A DNA stretch of 64,000 nt from Gonatopus flavifemur (lineage: Eukaryota; Arthropoda; Insecta; Hymenoptera; Dryinidae): contig JAFFJZ010000046.1 of assembly GCA_018340375.1 (NCBI GenBank), positions 1,302,001-1,366,000 on the forward strand, given 5' to 3'. The position numbers and the translations under genes were made by a program. The notes below the pieces were generated by a model that was given only the letters and a program-made list of their open reading frames with translations, was not told the origin of the DNA and made no database searches. Positions 35,134 through 47,707 of this stretch are shown here, one piece after another. Numbering within the stretch: the first letter of the stretch is position 1; each line of letters starts with the position of its first letter.

Positions 35134-36672
35134 AAATATATCGTTATAACAAGAAAATCCCTAAAAAAACATGCATCAAAAGGAAATACATAACGGAAAC
35201 CTGGAAATCGATTTAGTCACATATGTCGATAACGGATGATTATTGACATGCAGTAATCATCGTGCGCAATCCACTTATCACATGAATCGATTCTTGGCCA
35301 CAAGCCATCATTCTTCGCGTTACCTGCGATCTACTTACCTTGCCAAACAGTTCGTCAACGTGAAATCATGATCCTTTTTGTAAACACTAGGTCCGAACAT
35401 CATCTCACGTTATACAATAAACTTCTAACATCATATGATACCTCTCTGCGTAGAAATCGACGACTTTATTGTGGTATACATGGCTGATACTCGTCGCTAC
35501 AGACGAAATATACATTTATCGAGCCCATCTCAATAAATTAAGGGAAAAATCCCAAAGTACTTCTCTTTCAGGTTTTGTGCGTTCAAGAGAGTGGTGCACA
35601 ATTAACCTTTTAATGGCTGAATAGGTGAGAGGTGCATTGTTATCTTGTAGAATCATACCCTTTCTGGGTGATCATCGAAGTATCGCTGTCTTGCATTCGC
35701 TTGAAAAACTCAATACGGGGATATTAACATAGACAACCCATTTCTATCGCTGAGATGCTTGGTTTATGACTTATATCAGAGCGATTGATCAGACAGGCAA
35801 TTTAACACCAGGTGACAGAGTCCGCAGAAACGGTTTTCCTCTGAAACCACTTGATATGACATTTCTTTCCTTGTATATTTGAAGGTTGGGAGGGATCACT
35901 TCCAGTATTTCAACTGATAGGAGTAGCTTCTGAACATTTCACGTCACTCTTAACGACTGTGGTACATCAACCTATTGGAAAAACAATCCTCTACTCTGAG
36001 TACTTCCGCATCACCATCGCTAACGAGTTTTTGTATTTCTTCGAACATATCTTCTTTTATTTTTATAAGTTTTCCTTAATTTGGAACTTATGTTCACGGA
36101 ACATTTCTTTCCTTGTATTTTGTAGCCTCCGCCACGAAGCAGGGCTAAGGAGGATTCTCACTACTCTTCTTACGAATAAGATTTCATTTCACATGCATAA
36201 TTCTCTTGCTTATTACAGCTCCTTCCAGTGCCAAATCCTCCAAATATATCTCTGAACGTCAATTTTTCCTTTTATTGAGACATTGACATATATCGTTTTT
36301 TCCAATGTCTTATATGAAGTAGAATTGACGTCTCATTTCTTTGTACCTGAGACGAATATTCATGATTTGGTCACTCCTGATTGACCAGAACACACCACTA
36401 CTGCTGTAATGGTGTGAGGTGAATCAAGGTTATGAACATTTTCCATTCGTTTTGAACAATTACTTTGCATCTGGGTGATCGTTAATGGAATCTCTCTTTC
36501 CTCAATTAGATATTCTCCTCAATTAGAAAATGAGACATTTCAACTAGCGCCGCATGACTGATAAACACCTCACCATTATCCATACAGATCAGGTCTTTCA
36601 GGCCTTGGAAATTACATATGCAGTGTGAATATCAATATACTCATTATTATCGACCGTGTGCTTGTGACATTC
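35134..36672. other. Anonymous DNA
   Basis: No gene is supported; open frames are under 100 codons and have no domain. Several TTTCTTTCCTTGTAT-like words recur between 35860 and 36120. Confidence 0.4.
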
Positions 36673-36718
36673 ATCCTTGTTCACAAGGCATTGGGGAAAA
36701 TGATTACAGCTGTTGTTC

Positions 36719-39122
36719 CAACGTGCAGGTGTATATATAATATTTATTTTGTTCAACTTTCGTTATACAAAAGAAGTACAGGCTTAAATTATCTCATATG
36801 TACATAAAATTTCACTCCTTAAGAGAAGCCAAAGTATACACAAGTACAAAGATATTTATACTATTCTCATCTTATATCCACTTGATAATTCATACTCGGT
36901 GTCCTAACTAATTGAATTCGCATCAACTAAAATAACTTTTTTACCTTTTCGGTAGCCTCACAAGCTCTGCTTTTCAATGTATTTTCCAAGATTTGCTTCC
37001 ATGATTACTGCTAATCTATTTGTATCATCCTTCCAATTACATAATGCCAGGCTCAGAAACTCCTCTCTAACTAAATCAACATCACGGTAATTACACACAA
37101 ACATTTCTTCTCTCATTTGACTATAGATAGTGCACTCAACGATCATATGTATCGCATCAATTTCTTTGGCACATCTATAACAAAATCCCATATTGTGTAA
37201 ATTATAGCACTAAGACTTAATTAGAATCCTAGGGGAAATGCAGCTGAGTGATCTAAATTGTACAATCGTTCTTACACATTCCAACGTCAAGTCGTGATCG
37301 AAGTATTTTTGCGCTTCGAAATTTTCATTTATGTAGGGTAAATACATTGAAGTCTGTGATCCACCACATTTTTCAATATCCTCTTCTCGTAGTTTAATTT
37401 TGGGTCTCTCAATTACTTGGCTAAGGTCAGCATCTAAGTCCCCATTAATAACATTGTTCCACACGCTTATCTGGCCTGTGGTTCTGAAAATATTTTCCTT
37501 TATTAGTTCCGCCCAATTGTATTTTGAGACTTTCTTCTTTTCCACAACAGACAAGACTTCTACCAATCTAAAAAAGCATATTTTAGGGTACCTATTATTA
37601 TTCATCTTTAGAATTTTCTGCAACCAATTAATTGTCAACTTTACGATTTCTAGTGACAAATTTGATACGCCTGTTTCTACTCTCCAAGCATAATTAGGAG
37701 TACATTTCGGCAGGCATAATGCCCTTTTGGAGAGGATGTTTTGTACTTTTTCAATGTCTTCTAAATGTCTAACGCTCCATACTGGAGATGCATATAACAG
37801 GACCAACCGTACAAGCGAATGATACAATTTATTATATACTGACCAATTCTTGATCTCTTTTGAAGCTAATAGAGACAGAAGTGAGTTGCCGGCAGCTAGG
37901 GTCTTGGCCATCATTTCCTTCGCAGCTTTTTCAAACAGGCCCGATTGGGCAAATCTAACTCCCAAATATATATAGTCTTTAACAATTTTTACATCTTCTC
38001 CATTGTATTTGAATGAGTATTTGTTATTGTGACCATGACCCCCTTTTCTAAAGATAATAATTTTTGCTTTGAAAACATTTACCCGCAACTCATTCATCTC
38101 ACGATACGTATTTAAGGCCTTGAGAATTCTCTTCAGCATAATGTATGTATCAGATAATATAACTATATCGTCTGCATAACCCAAGAGTAGTATTTCTTCA
38201 AGATGTGAGACAGAAATTTCTCTTATCCCCATACTTACTAAAAACTCTTCAAAGTATGCCATAAACAGTGAGAAAAGCAAGGGACTGAGGGTTTCTCCCT
38301 GCAGTACCCCTCTATTGATCTCCACGAAATCAGTCGAATCGTTCTGTAATTTGATAGCTGCCCTCGCTTTTTCATACAAATTTTTAACTATTTTCAATAA
38401 TTCACTGCTCAGGCCCATACAGTGGAGTTTATTAATCAGCAATGCATGGTTAATGGAGGTGGAAGCTTCCTTGAAATCAATAAACAGTGCGAATAATTTT
38501 CCCCTATGCTTTCTTAGATGTAGTTGTATCATTGCATTCAGGCAGAAAATATTATCGATACAACCTCGTCCTTCTCTACACCCGGATTGAAACTCTGTAA
38601 TTAAATTTTCTTTTTCTACATATCTATTCAACCACCCGTACAAAACTTCGGTGAAGAGCTTGACAATATTGTTAACCAAAGCAATAGGCCTCTAATTATT
38701 TGGGTTCTCCTTGTTTCCTTTTTTGAAGAGCATCCACAAGTAGATATTACCCCATGAGTCGGGCACTTCTTCTTCACTCATGATTTTATTAGAGGAATTA
38801 ACTAAATATATCCGACCCTTCTCTGGTAAGTTGATCAAAAACTCGTTGAATATCATATCCGGTCCTGGTGCTTTACCCTTCTTACATTTTTTCAAACAAA
38901 TTTCAAGTTCAGATAAAGCACTAAATGAAAAGTACTATGAATCGAAAACCAAAACGTTCATTAAAGGGGTCGCATTCATAAATGGGGTCATCTGCCTTAA
39001 TTGGAGTTAGAGTATTTCAAGAACTCCAAGTATTCGCAATACTTATAGATTGCCGTATCAATCAACTAACGCGCACGTCTTCTCTCTACGGTCGCTCAAG
39101 CCCGACTCAACGTGCAGGTGTA
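36719..39122 (-). mobile_element. 5'-truncated non-LTR retrotransposon (LINE) with 15-bp target duplication
   Basis: CAACGTGCAGGTGTA occurs at 36719-36733 and 39108-39122. The right inverted arm (near 47693-47707) carries the uninterrupted sequence, so 36734-39107 is an insertion. The element is on the minus strand: reverse transcriptase, then a C-terminal Cys/His knuckle, then an AT-rich 3' end at 36734-36760. The 5' side (38956-39107) is not LINE coding. It contains a diverged end of the 1.2-kb TA MITE family (GACCCCATTTATGAATGCG read on the minus strand), so the inserted unit is chimeric or was hit again later. Confidence 0.85.
36958..38925 (-). pseudogene. LINE reverse transcriptase ORF2 fragment with two in-frame stops
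   Basis: One frame runs from about 38925 to 36958. It begins inside the thumb/finger region of a non-LTR reverse transcriptase (LKKCKKGKAPGPD) and continues through FQSGCREGRGCIDN, LFALFIDFKEAS (first catalytic Asp), GVLQGETLSPLLF and GYADDIVIL (catalytic pair). It ends with a knuckle CYRCAKEIDAIHMIVEC. The same frame is interrupted by a TAG at 38692-38694 (before RPIALVNN) and a TAG at 37210-37212. The endonuclease domain and ORF1 are absent because of 5' truncation. The clade was not determined. The protein is inactive in this copy. Confidence 0.88.
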
Positions 39123-40860
39123 GCAGAAGTTGGAATAACAAAGTGATGTGAACGTGTAGTTCAGGCCTCCGAGGTCCAAGCCCTAATAGCAGATAATGTT
39201 ATGAAATGTGCTCAGAATATGATTGGGATACCGTGATATTCCTATCACATCCCCAGCATATTCCACAATATTATGTGCTATTGGGGTGTAGTTAACAAGT
39301 TATATGAGTAATTGAAACCAGAGAAATATCACACCCCGCTTGGTGCCTTTCGAATTTATGATGTTTTCATTGAATCAGATAAAAATAGTTGATCCCATCC
39401 AAGAATTTTCCATGTTTCCAACATAAATGTGAGTTTAGGGAGTAACCACTCTAGAGGCCGGGAAAGAAATAAAATTTTGAGAATTTTTCAAAAAAAAAAA
39501 AAACTGAACATATTCTAATGTGGTAAGAACTTCCATATTATATAAATATTGAAGTGTGTGTTCAAATTTTTTCGAAGCTGTAGACAACAAAATGGCGGTT
39601 TTCCAGTGTTTTTCTCGGGACATTTTCTTTCGTGACCAGACAAATAGCTACTGTAAATTTGAAGATACAAACATGAGCCGAGAAGAGTTATATGCAACAT
39701 AATATCAGCTACAGCACGTGGGATTCTTTCTCATAATGCATAGTTCAACTTTTATTACAATTTCCGAGCGAATTTCGTTTTTCGTTTCTCCGAATTTTTC
39801 TCGAAAACATGTGATTTTGGCAAAAATCAATTGAGAAAAAACCTACGTAAAGCTGTACCCAATATCATATTCAATCGAAATTTTCTTGGTTCATGATTGT
39901 ATCTTCAAATTTTCAGGAGTTATTTTCCCGGGCATGGGAAAGATGTTCAAGGGAAAACACTAAGGGGTCGCCATTTCGTTGTTCACAGCTCTAAACAAAT
40001 TTGAAAACACACTACAATAGCTATATGATACAAAACTTTTCGCCTGCTCGGAAAGCTCAAGTTTCTATGCCTGTTCAGAAGGAGAAAAGGAATCGATTGC
40101 AGACCGATCATTTCTCCCCTCATTTGCTCCTCTAGGGAACAAATGACCAGGAGGAAAATAAAGACAAAAGAAAATGTTTAGAAATGAATTTATGAAAATG
40201 GAGTATGAAAAGTTAACGGATTTCCAATTTCACCTTGTTATACTCTTCATATTTTACTATCCGGGCCTTTGAAGTCCGAACTGTACGGATATGTGATAAA
40301 TTCGAACTGTACGGAGGAGGGTTAACGGAATACCAGCGTACCATCCATGTGAAGATTTTTCCTGCAAGATTTCTCCAAACTAAATTTATGAAGCAGTCTG
40401 AAAGTTTCAGGGAATTATCACTGATGCTTCACTTATTGTGGTTCAGAGCTCTAATTTCAAAGTTCGGAAGACGAATGTTCTGCTCAGTTGGTGAGCAGGG
40501 ATTTTTTTCGGAATTTGAAATTCGGGCTCTGTCCCGCGATTGATAAAGTTTCGAAGATCATTCCCTGAAGATTTCAGACTGTTTCATGAATTCAGTTCAA
40601 AGGAATCTTGCAGACAAAATCTTCACTCACATGGTAAGCTGGTATCCCGTTGAGATCATGTGGATGTGAATATGGCATAGGAATATGGAAATGAAGGAGA
40701 CGGGAAAAAATCTTTAACTGGAAATGTAGTGTCGAAAAAAAAGAAAGAACGGTATACAAGCTCGGGAGCCAGTTTAGGAAGTAATGATCATATTTGACAC
40801 GAAACCGGTACTCAGGCAAACACAACGGTACGTACATGTCTTCACACGTACATATCGAAT
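39108..40860 (+). repeat. Outer left arm of the RAG1-like element
   Basis: This is an inverted counterpart of about 46700-47707. Examples are AGCAAATGAGGGGAG (around 40110-40135, opposite strand) against 47040-47058, and GACCAGGAGGAAAATAAAGAC at 40144 against its inverse near 47020. The left copy contains about 300 bp near 39640-39900 that the right copy lacks. Positions 40330-40640 also fold on themselves. Non-coding. Confidence 0.8.
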
Positions 40861-41640
40861 CATGATTCGAATCCGTTGTCAGAATTTCAAAATTCAAAAT
40901 GGCGGATCCAATATGGCGGACGAAAATTTTAAAAATCATCGGATTCTCCTCAAATTGGATACCCAACGGTTTTTGGGGTCGCTAATTACGGATCCGTTGT
41001 TCTCATTTCGAAATTCAAAATGACGGATCCAATATGGTGGACGAAAATTGGAAGAAATCATCGGATTTTTTTCAAATTTGGTGATCGGGGGTTTTCGGGG
41101 TCGCTGATTACGAATCCGCTGTCTGAGTTCCCGAATTCAGAATGGCGAATCCAATATAGCGGACGAAAATTGAAAAAATTATCGGATTCTTTTCAAATTG
41201 GGTACCCAGGGATTTTTTGGGTCGCTGATTACAAATCCGTTGTCTGCATTTCGGAATTCAAGATGGTGGATCCAATATGGCGGAATAAAATCGAGAAGAT
41301 CATCGGATTTTCTTCAAACTCGGCATCCAGGAGTTTTTGGGGTCACCAATTACGAATCCGTTGTCAAAATTTTGAAATTCAGAATGGCGGATCCAATATG
41401 GTGGACAAAAATTAAGAAAATCATCGCATTTTCTTCCAACTCGGTACTCAGGGGTTTCTGTGGTCGCTGATTACGAATCCACGGTCTGAAATTCAAAATT
41501 CGAAATAACGGACCCAATATAGCGGACGAAAATTGTAAAAATCATCGGATTCCCTTCGAACTCGGTACCCAGGGGTTTTCGGGATCGCTGATCACGAATC
41601 CGTTGTCAGAATTCCGAAATTCAGGATGGCGGATGCCAAA
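40861..41640 (+). repeat. Left 121-bp tandem array of the RAG1-like element
   Basis: The word GGCGGATCC or a variant recurs at 40901, 41022, 41144, 41265, 41386, 41507 and 41628, a period of 121-122 bp over more than six units. Each unit contains a TCATCGGATT segment, a GTCGCTGATTACGAATCCG segment and a CAATATGGCGG segment. The same words appear in the piggyBac arms at 1.7-2.1 and 4.7-5.0 kb. Confidence 0.92.
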
Positions 41641-41880
41641 AATCAAAACTTGATTCATAACTTGATATTAAACAAGAACTAAACGGCCCATTTTGTTGTT
41701 CCTATTATGATCATTATTATTATTATTTCCAACATTGAATCATTATTAATATAATTATCGAATGATATTAACACACCAAATGTGTTAAATCGAAAGATAT
41801 ATACATTCACAATATATACAATAATATAAAAAACTGAAATCGTAATGGTTTTTACTTTTGCCACACTTTTTTTACTCAGA

Positions 41881-44587
41881 TCAGTCTTCTTCTTCACTCT
41901 CAGAGGAAGATAATGGGGAAGTTACGTTGTCTTTATCAAGTATATCCAGAGTTTTGATCAGACTTAACACGTCTCTAGGGAGAAACTTTAGTTTTTTCTT
42001 GGGCAACTGTCTTTTACTCGATAACATTGGATCAGAACTCAAAAGGAACCATTTAAAAATGTCTTCATTCGTTTTTTCTCTACTGCATTTCCTGGAGTGA
42101 TGCTCTCGGTACCTTTGGAAATAAATGTTGTTAAGATATTTGAATATAATTGTGTATTCATCGACACCGTTGAAGCTTTTGATCTCAACATGACAAGCAA
42201 AATCAAGGAAAAACAAAAAGCAGCTGCACTTTAGGGTCATCAGTATAAAGTTTTGAATGAATCCTCTAATTCATAAGTTTACTTGATTCTCAAAATTGTT
42301 TTCTAGTCTATGAATTTATGTTTCCAGAGGATGAACAATGTGACTTATTAATGAAAAAAAGTATATGAATATTCATAATTCCCCGAATTCCTTACCAGAA
42401 CAAAACAATCTTCGCGAACATATATTCTCGTGGTTACCATAAATATATAGTTTGCCTAGTAGTCAAAAACGTATTGTGCAATGTATCAAACTGATTGCAG
42501 TACTTGAGAAGTCAAATTTTTCCCTTCAAAGTGTCGAGTCCACTGTGACAAATATAGACTATTATTAAGTGATATACATCATTTTCACCTTTTAAAATCT
42601 TTGTTACGAGCCTCTTGTGCTTCCTCAGTCAATTGACCTATAGGTAGAAGAGCAGATCCAATGATTTCAGGTCCGTGGATCAGAAACTTGTGCATCGTAG
42701 GTGACATTGGGTACCACGGATATTTTGTCGCGTAGTAGCGTGCCGTGTCTAAAGCGTAACTCCAAAACTTTTCAACGTCTATTTCATGGCCACTTGAAAC
42801 GGTAGCTAATACTACATGAAGTCGTTGTATTAGGTTGACATCCACCCCTGTGATTTCGGCAGAAACTTCGGGTTGTGCGAAAAATTGCCTAGCGGTATTC
42901 CCATCATTTGAGTTGCCAAACCCTAGCTTAGGAACATCGACAATGAGGCCACATTTTTCTTTAAAACTTTTCTGTACAACCTTTTTTCGTTCTTCCACCA
43001 AAGCTTTATCTTGTTTTCGTGCTTGCCACTTCTGAATAGGTAGCTTATAAGACAAATGCAGGAGGCCCTCAAAAAATCGTATCCAGCCGTGTAGACAAGA
43101 CAAACCAAACTGGAGGTTTTCGGTTTTGACCGGCCTGGATACTATATCATCAATTTTGTTGAATTCCTTAGATGTGGCACCACATATATAGCACTTCTGG
43201 GTATAGGTTGTCTCAGTTATGGCATTGCATACCTTCCCGTCCACCATAGAAAATCATCTCATGTTTCACTGAAACATGTTTTTCATCAGTTCTGAAAGAA
43301 GTAGCCCTCAGATTTTCTATTTCATTATCAACCCGTAGCTTCTCTGCAACCGAAACTTCAGTTGATTCTTTCACAAACTCTATTTTGATTGGCCTACAAA
43401 ATCTGGTTGATGATGGCCTTGGATTCTGCCAAATTATTTTTGAATTGCAGTGTAGGCGGAGAGGCACAAGTGAAGTAATGAACACAGCGGAATCACTAGC
43501 TTCCGAACTTTGATATGCTTGTTTGTATGAGGAGTGGCCAGAGCTCCCATCAAACCCCCATTTGGGAATAAGTACCAGGTTTTGTAACTCTTCATCAGAT
43601 AAAGTTGACAAAACCGAATTCTGTAGCTCTAAAATACGTGTAGCTGTGTGATCAAGAAGTGCTTGTAGTTGCATAACAGCGCAGGTTTCTGTTATTTGAA
43701 TAAATTCCTTGTCAGGGAAACACATGCGTTTGACCAGTTGAATTTTTTTATAAGGTGGAAATTTCTGCGGATCAGCTTCACGCAATGAGCAGTACTGATG
43801 TCTTGAGAGCTCGGCATCTACTAGGAGAGCTAGAGCATCTTCATCATTCAACATCTTTGGCTCATTTCGCTTGAAAGTCTGATAACCTTTCATATACATT
43901 TCGGCAAGCTCAGGATCAGAAGATGTAACATCCTTTACAATTTTTGCGGCTTCGATCTGTCCGGACGCTCTCAAACACATTTGTGTGGCGTAAGACAGCT
44001 CTGAGATAGGAGTATTTACTCTGATATTCTCCGTTTTCCCACGTTTCGTTCTTTCTGAACATTCGTTGAGTTCAACAAGAGGTCTTCCCATTTGCGTGTG
44101 AACAGTTACAGAATGGGGATTCCTGAAAGTACAAAACACTACCTCTTGTTTTAACGAATCTTCATTATTTTTAAGAAATCGTTCTTCGGTCCTTTGAGAA
44201 GATTCCCATCTCTTTTTAAACACACATTCAAAAGTAGATAAAAGGTTAGAGATCTCTGTAGTTTTGTTATCCGGACAACACGTTATCTCGATGATTTTTC
44301 CTTGAAGGAAAGTGAACTTCCCATCCAACGTAGGTAGAGGACTGCTCCTTAAAATATGGTACATCTCTCTCCGAGTCATAGATATTGAATCACCTTTGAA
44401 ATCTACAAACGTTGTAGAATTCGATAAAATTCGCTACAGAAACCCCATGTGTGTCTAAAAATTTTCCTAATTTTCTTGGGTTGGATTCAACCCTCTTAAG
44501 CTAATTTTTTTTGCAGTCAACTGTTCAAATTAAACTACTAAGAAAATATAGGTTGTTGAAACACTCACCTATGGCAGCGGAATCCAT
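41881..44587 (-). pseudogene. RAG1/Transib-like DDE transposase gene, three exons, one frameshift
   Basis: The predicted structure is exon 1 44587-44569, intron 44568-44394 (GTGAGT..AG), exon 2 44393-42589, intron 42588-42113 (GT..AG) and exon 3 42112-41881. Joins are in frame and, ignoring one extra base near 43232-43246, give 684 codons. Features in order are CCPDN near the start; KWGFDGSSGHSSYKQ (first catalytic Asp), as in RAG1-like proteins; WQNPRPSSTRFCRPI; VDGKVCNA; a zinc-type CYICGATSKEFN; NSNDGNTARQFF (second Asp); SSGHEI; MHKFLIHGPEII; TEEAQEARNKDF (catalytic Glu); then, across the second intron, YREHHSRKCSRE and LLSSDP. The order parallels the RAG1 core (CTLCDAT, GNAAEF, HKTLAHVPEII, NESGNKLFRRFRK). 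An acidic SSSESEEED tail ends it. The single frameshift makes this copy inactive unless it is a sequencing error. Family assignment rests on motif order. Confidence 0.78.
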
Positions 44588-45229
44588 CTCATTTGGAATT
44601 GTATGTTAACATTGAATGATTTCAAGAAACGAAAAATATTCACCAAGCTCCAAACTTGCACGCGGAAAAAAGTTTACGGTAACGATTACTAGCGAGAGTA
44701 AGAATTCGGTGACAGCTATTGCACAATTGTGATAAGCACCATTTGAAATCAGACCGATTACAACCAACTATTTACGTTGCCATGGAAACGATAGGTTAAC
44801 ATAAGAACGATCACCAAATCGCGAGTCATGATTCAGTTCACGAGAAGAAAAGAGATATCCATACTTGAATAACATTTATAAACATTTAGGAAAATTACGG
44901 TTACTTTAGGGAAAAAGAGCATCGCTGAAGAATGTTAGCAGTGAAGTTACCAAAAATTCGTAGTAATAATACTGAATGTTGGTAGTTTTATTGTCATTTC
45001 CCATAGTGAATTCATCAACTCATAGTAAATTCACTACGAATATTCTCCAGCAATACTGTTTTTCTCTCAATGGTCCATCATCTTCCTAAATATCAATGAT
45101 TCCTGGCTTTTGTGTACCCTAAGCCCGCGATGAGAAGAAAAACGAATGGTAATCAATCTCATACAGTTTTCCTCGTGCAGCCAATGTACACTGGAAATAA
45201 AACACATACTAACGTTGAGATAAAATTCA
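44588..45229. other. Presumed 5' flank of the RAG1-like gene
   Basis: No open frame is convincing. AT-rich sequence contains GAATTCAT/ATAGTGAATTC words and CACAATTGTG at about 44726. A promoter would be expected here, because the short first exon starts at 44587 on the minus strand, but no TATA or initiator element can be singled out. Confidence 0.35.
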
Positions 45230-45740
45230 AAGCGAATCTACTGAATTCTGAGTTTTGTGTCCACCATATTAGATACGCTATCTTTGATTCTTGGAATTTG
45301 ACAACTGATTCGTAATCAATGACCTCACAAAACCCTGGATACCGAGTTTGAAGGAAATCTGATGATTTTTTCAATTTTATTCTGCCAAACTGGATCCGCC
45401 ATTCTGAATTCCGGAATTCAGACACCGGATTCGGAATCAGCGACCTTAAAAACCTCAGGGTACCGAGTTTGAAGGCAATCCGATGATTTTTTCAATTTTC
45501 ATCCGCCATATTGGATCCGTCATTCTGAATTTTGGAATTCAAACAACGGATTCGTAATCAGCGACCTCAGAAACCCCTGGGTCACGAATTTGAAGAAAAT
45601 CCGATGATTTCTCTCAATTTTCGTCCGCCATATTGGATCCGCCATTTTGAATTCCGAAATGAAGGAAACGGATTCATAATCAGCGACCCCACAAACTTCT
45701 GCATATCAAGTTTCAGACGGATCTAAGGACTCCTCATCAC
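45230..45740 (-). repeat. Right 121-bp tandem array of the RAG1-like element, inverted
   Basis: GGATCCGCC or a variant recurs near 45270, 45391, 45512 and 45634 (period 121-122), in the orientation opposite to the left array at 40861-41640. There are about four units against six or more on the left, so the arrays have changed length independently. Confidence 0.9.
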
Positions 45741-47707
45741 TCCGTCTAATTTTTTGTGATTTCCTGCACAAAAACATGGCGGAATTGCTTAGGGGCAGAC
45801 ATGGGCAGCCGTTTTTTTTTCTGATGTTTAGGTAAGAGTCCCATCCACCACCTCCAATAAGTTAAACGACGTAATTTCGCGTAATTCTCTACTATTCCTT
45901 CAAAAACCAAACACATTTTCTCATTTATAGATATAGAAATTACATCCAATCATTGCTCTGTCAGTATTTTCCACTCATCAAATTGATATTCCCCTAATTT
46001 TCAGTGTATTCTGCATAGTTTCAGTAATAGACTCCAATTCGAAAAAGTTAAATCGGTTCATTTTTCGAGACACAGCGTCTTTTTGAACATGCTCGTTATT
46101 TTCCCGTCTTTCAATCACGCGGATTATACTTCAAGGAGGGTATTTTGCAACTGGTACACAAGGGCAGGGGGAGGGGATCAGATCTTCTTATATCAGAATT
46201 CCAATACTTGGGACATCACCTCACTTATCCCAAGGGTCAAATATCCCCAACTACAAACTTCATTTTTGGGGTTTTGGCCAGCTTTTTGGCATTTGGCCCC
46301 ACTGTGCGTCTCTTCTCATTAGTAGTGGATGTTTTCGGTCCATTCTCCTCCTCTATTCCCATATCTTTATGGATTCTACTCGACAGCCATTGTTGCGAGA
46401 GTGGATAGATTGGGAAAGTAAGGTAGCGAGTACCCGGAATGACATTTATTTGTGCGTCCGAGGATGATTACTAGGAGTTCCAAGCCCTTCTCAAATAGTC
46501 GCAGACTCCACCTCTTCCGGGTAGATGGCCTTCCGGGCAGTCACTACCATACCAAGGGGGATGATAAGTGAACACACTCGAAACATCCATGGTTTCATCT
46601 AGGACGCATGAACTGCAATGTAGAGTGTCATAACGCCGAATGAGCATCGGCAGACCGCAATTATTCCGGTCCTTGCTCAGCAACTGAGCAGGAAATCTTT
46701 CTTCGAAACTTTGAAATTCGAGCTCTGAACCACAATTAGTGAAGTATCAGTGGTTATTCCCTGAAAATTCCAGACTGCTCCATAAATTGAGTTTGGAGAA
46801 ATCTTGCGGGCAAAATCTTACATGGATGGTACGCTGGTATCCCGTTAACCCTCCTCCGTACAGTTCGAATTCATCACATATCCGTACAGTTCGGACTTCA
46901 AAGGCCAGGATAGTCAAATATGAAGAATATAACAAGGTGAAATTGAAAATCCGTTAACTTTTCATACTCCATTTTCATAAATTCATTTCTAAACATTTTC
47001 TTCTGTCTTTATTTTCCTCCTGGTCATTTGTTCCCTAGAGGAGCAAATGAGGGGAGGAATGATCGGTCTGCAATCGATTCCTTTTCTCCTTCTGAACAGG
47101 CATAGAAACTTGAGCTTTCCGAGCAGGCGAAAAGTTCTGTATCATATAACTATTGCGGTGTGTTTTCAAATTTGTTTAGAGCTGTGAACAACGAAATGGC
47201 GACCCCTTAGTGTTTTTCCTTGAACATCTTTCTTCCCGTGCCCGGGCAAATAACTCCTGGGAATTTGAAGATACAATCATTCAATCTTACCACATTCGGA
47301 TATGTTCAGTTTTTTTTTTTCGACAAATTCTCAAAATTTTATTTTTTCCCCGGCCTCTAGAGTGGTGACCCCCTAAACTCGCATTTATGTTAGAAACATG
47401 AAAAATTCTTGGATGGGATCAACTATTTTTATATGATTCAATGAAAACGTCAAAAGTTCGAAAGGCACCAAGCGGGGTGTGATATTTCTCTGGTTTCAAT
47501 TATTTATATAACTTGTTAACTACACCCTAATAGTACATAATATTGTGAAATATGCTGGGGATGTGATAGGAATATCACGGTATCCCAATCATATTCTGAG
47601 CATATTTCAAAACATTATGTGCTTTTAAGGCTTGGACCTCGGAGACCTGAACTATACGTTTACATCACTTTGTTTGTTATTCCAACTTTTGCTACACCTG
47701 CACGTTG
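45741..47707 (-). repeat. Right outer arm of the RAG1-like element
   Basis: Positions 46700-47707 are the inverted copy of the outer left arm. Positions 45741-46700 (about 0.95 kb) have no clear match in the left arm and may be an insertion or a deletion on the other side. The open frames at 46083-46408 lie in this unmatched part and show no domain. Confidence 0.7.

Noticed and set aside
41881..42240. The minus-strand frame starting at 42240 as an independent gene
   Set aside because: Only its part after 42112 is protein-like, and that part joins in frame to the upstream exon through a GT..AG intron, so it is the last exon of the RAG1-like gene.
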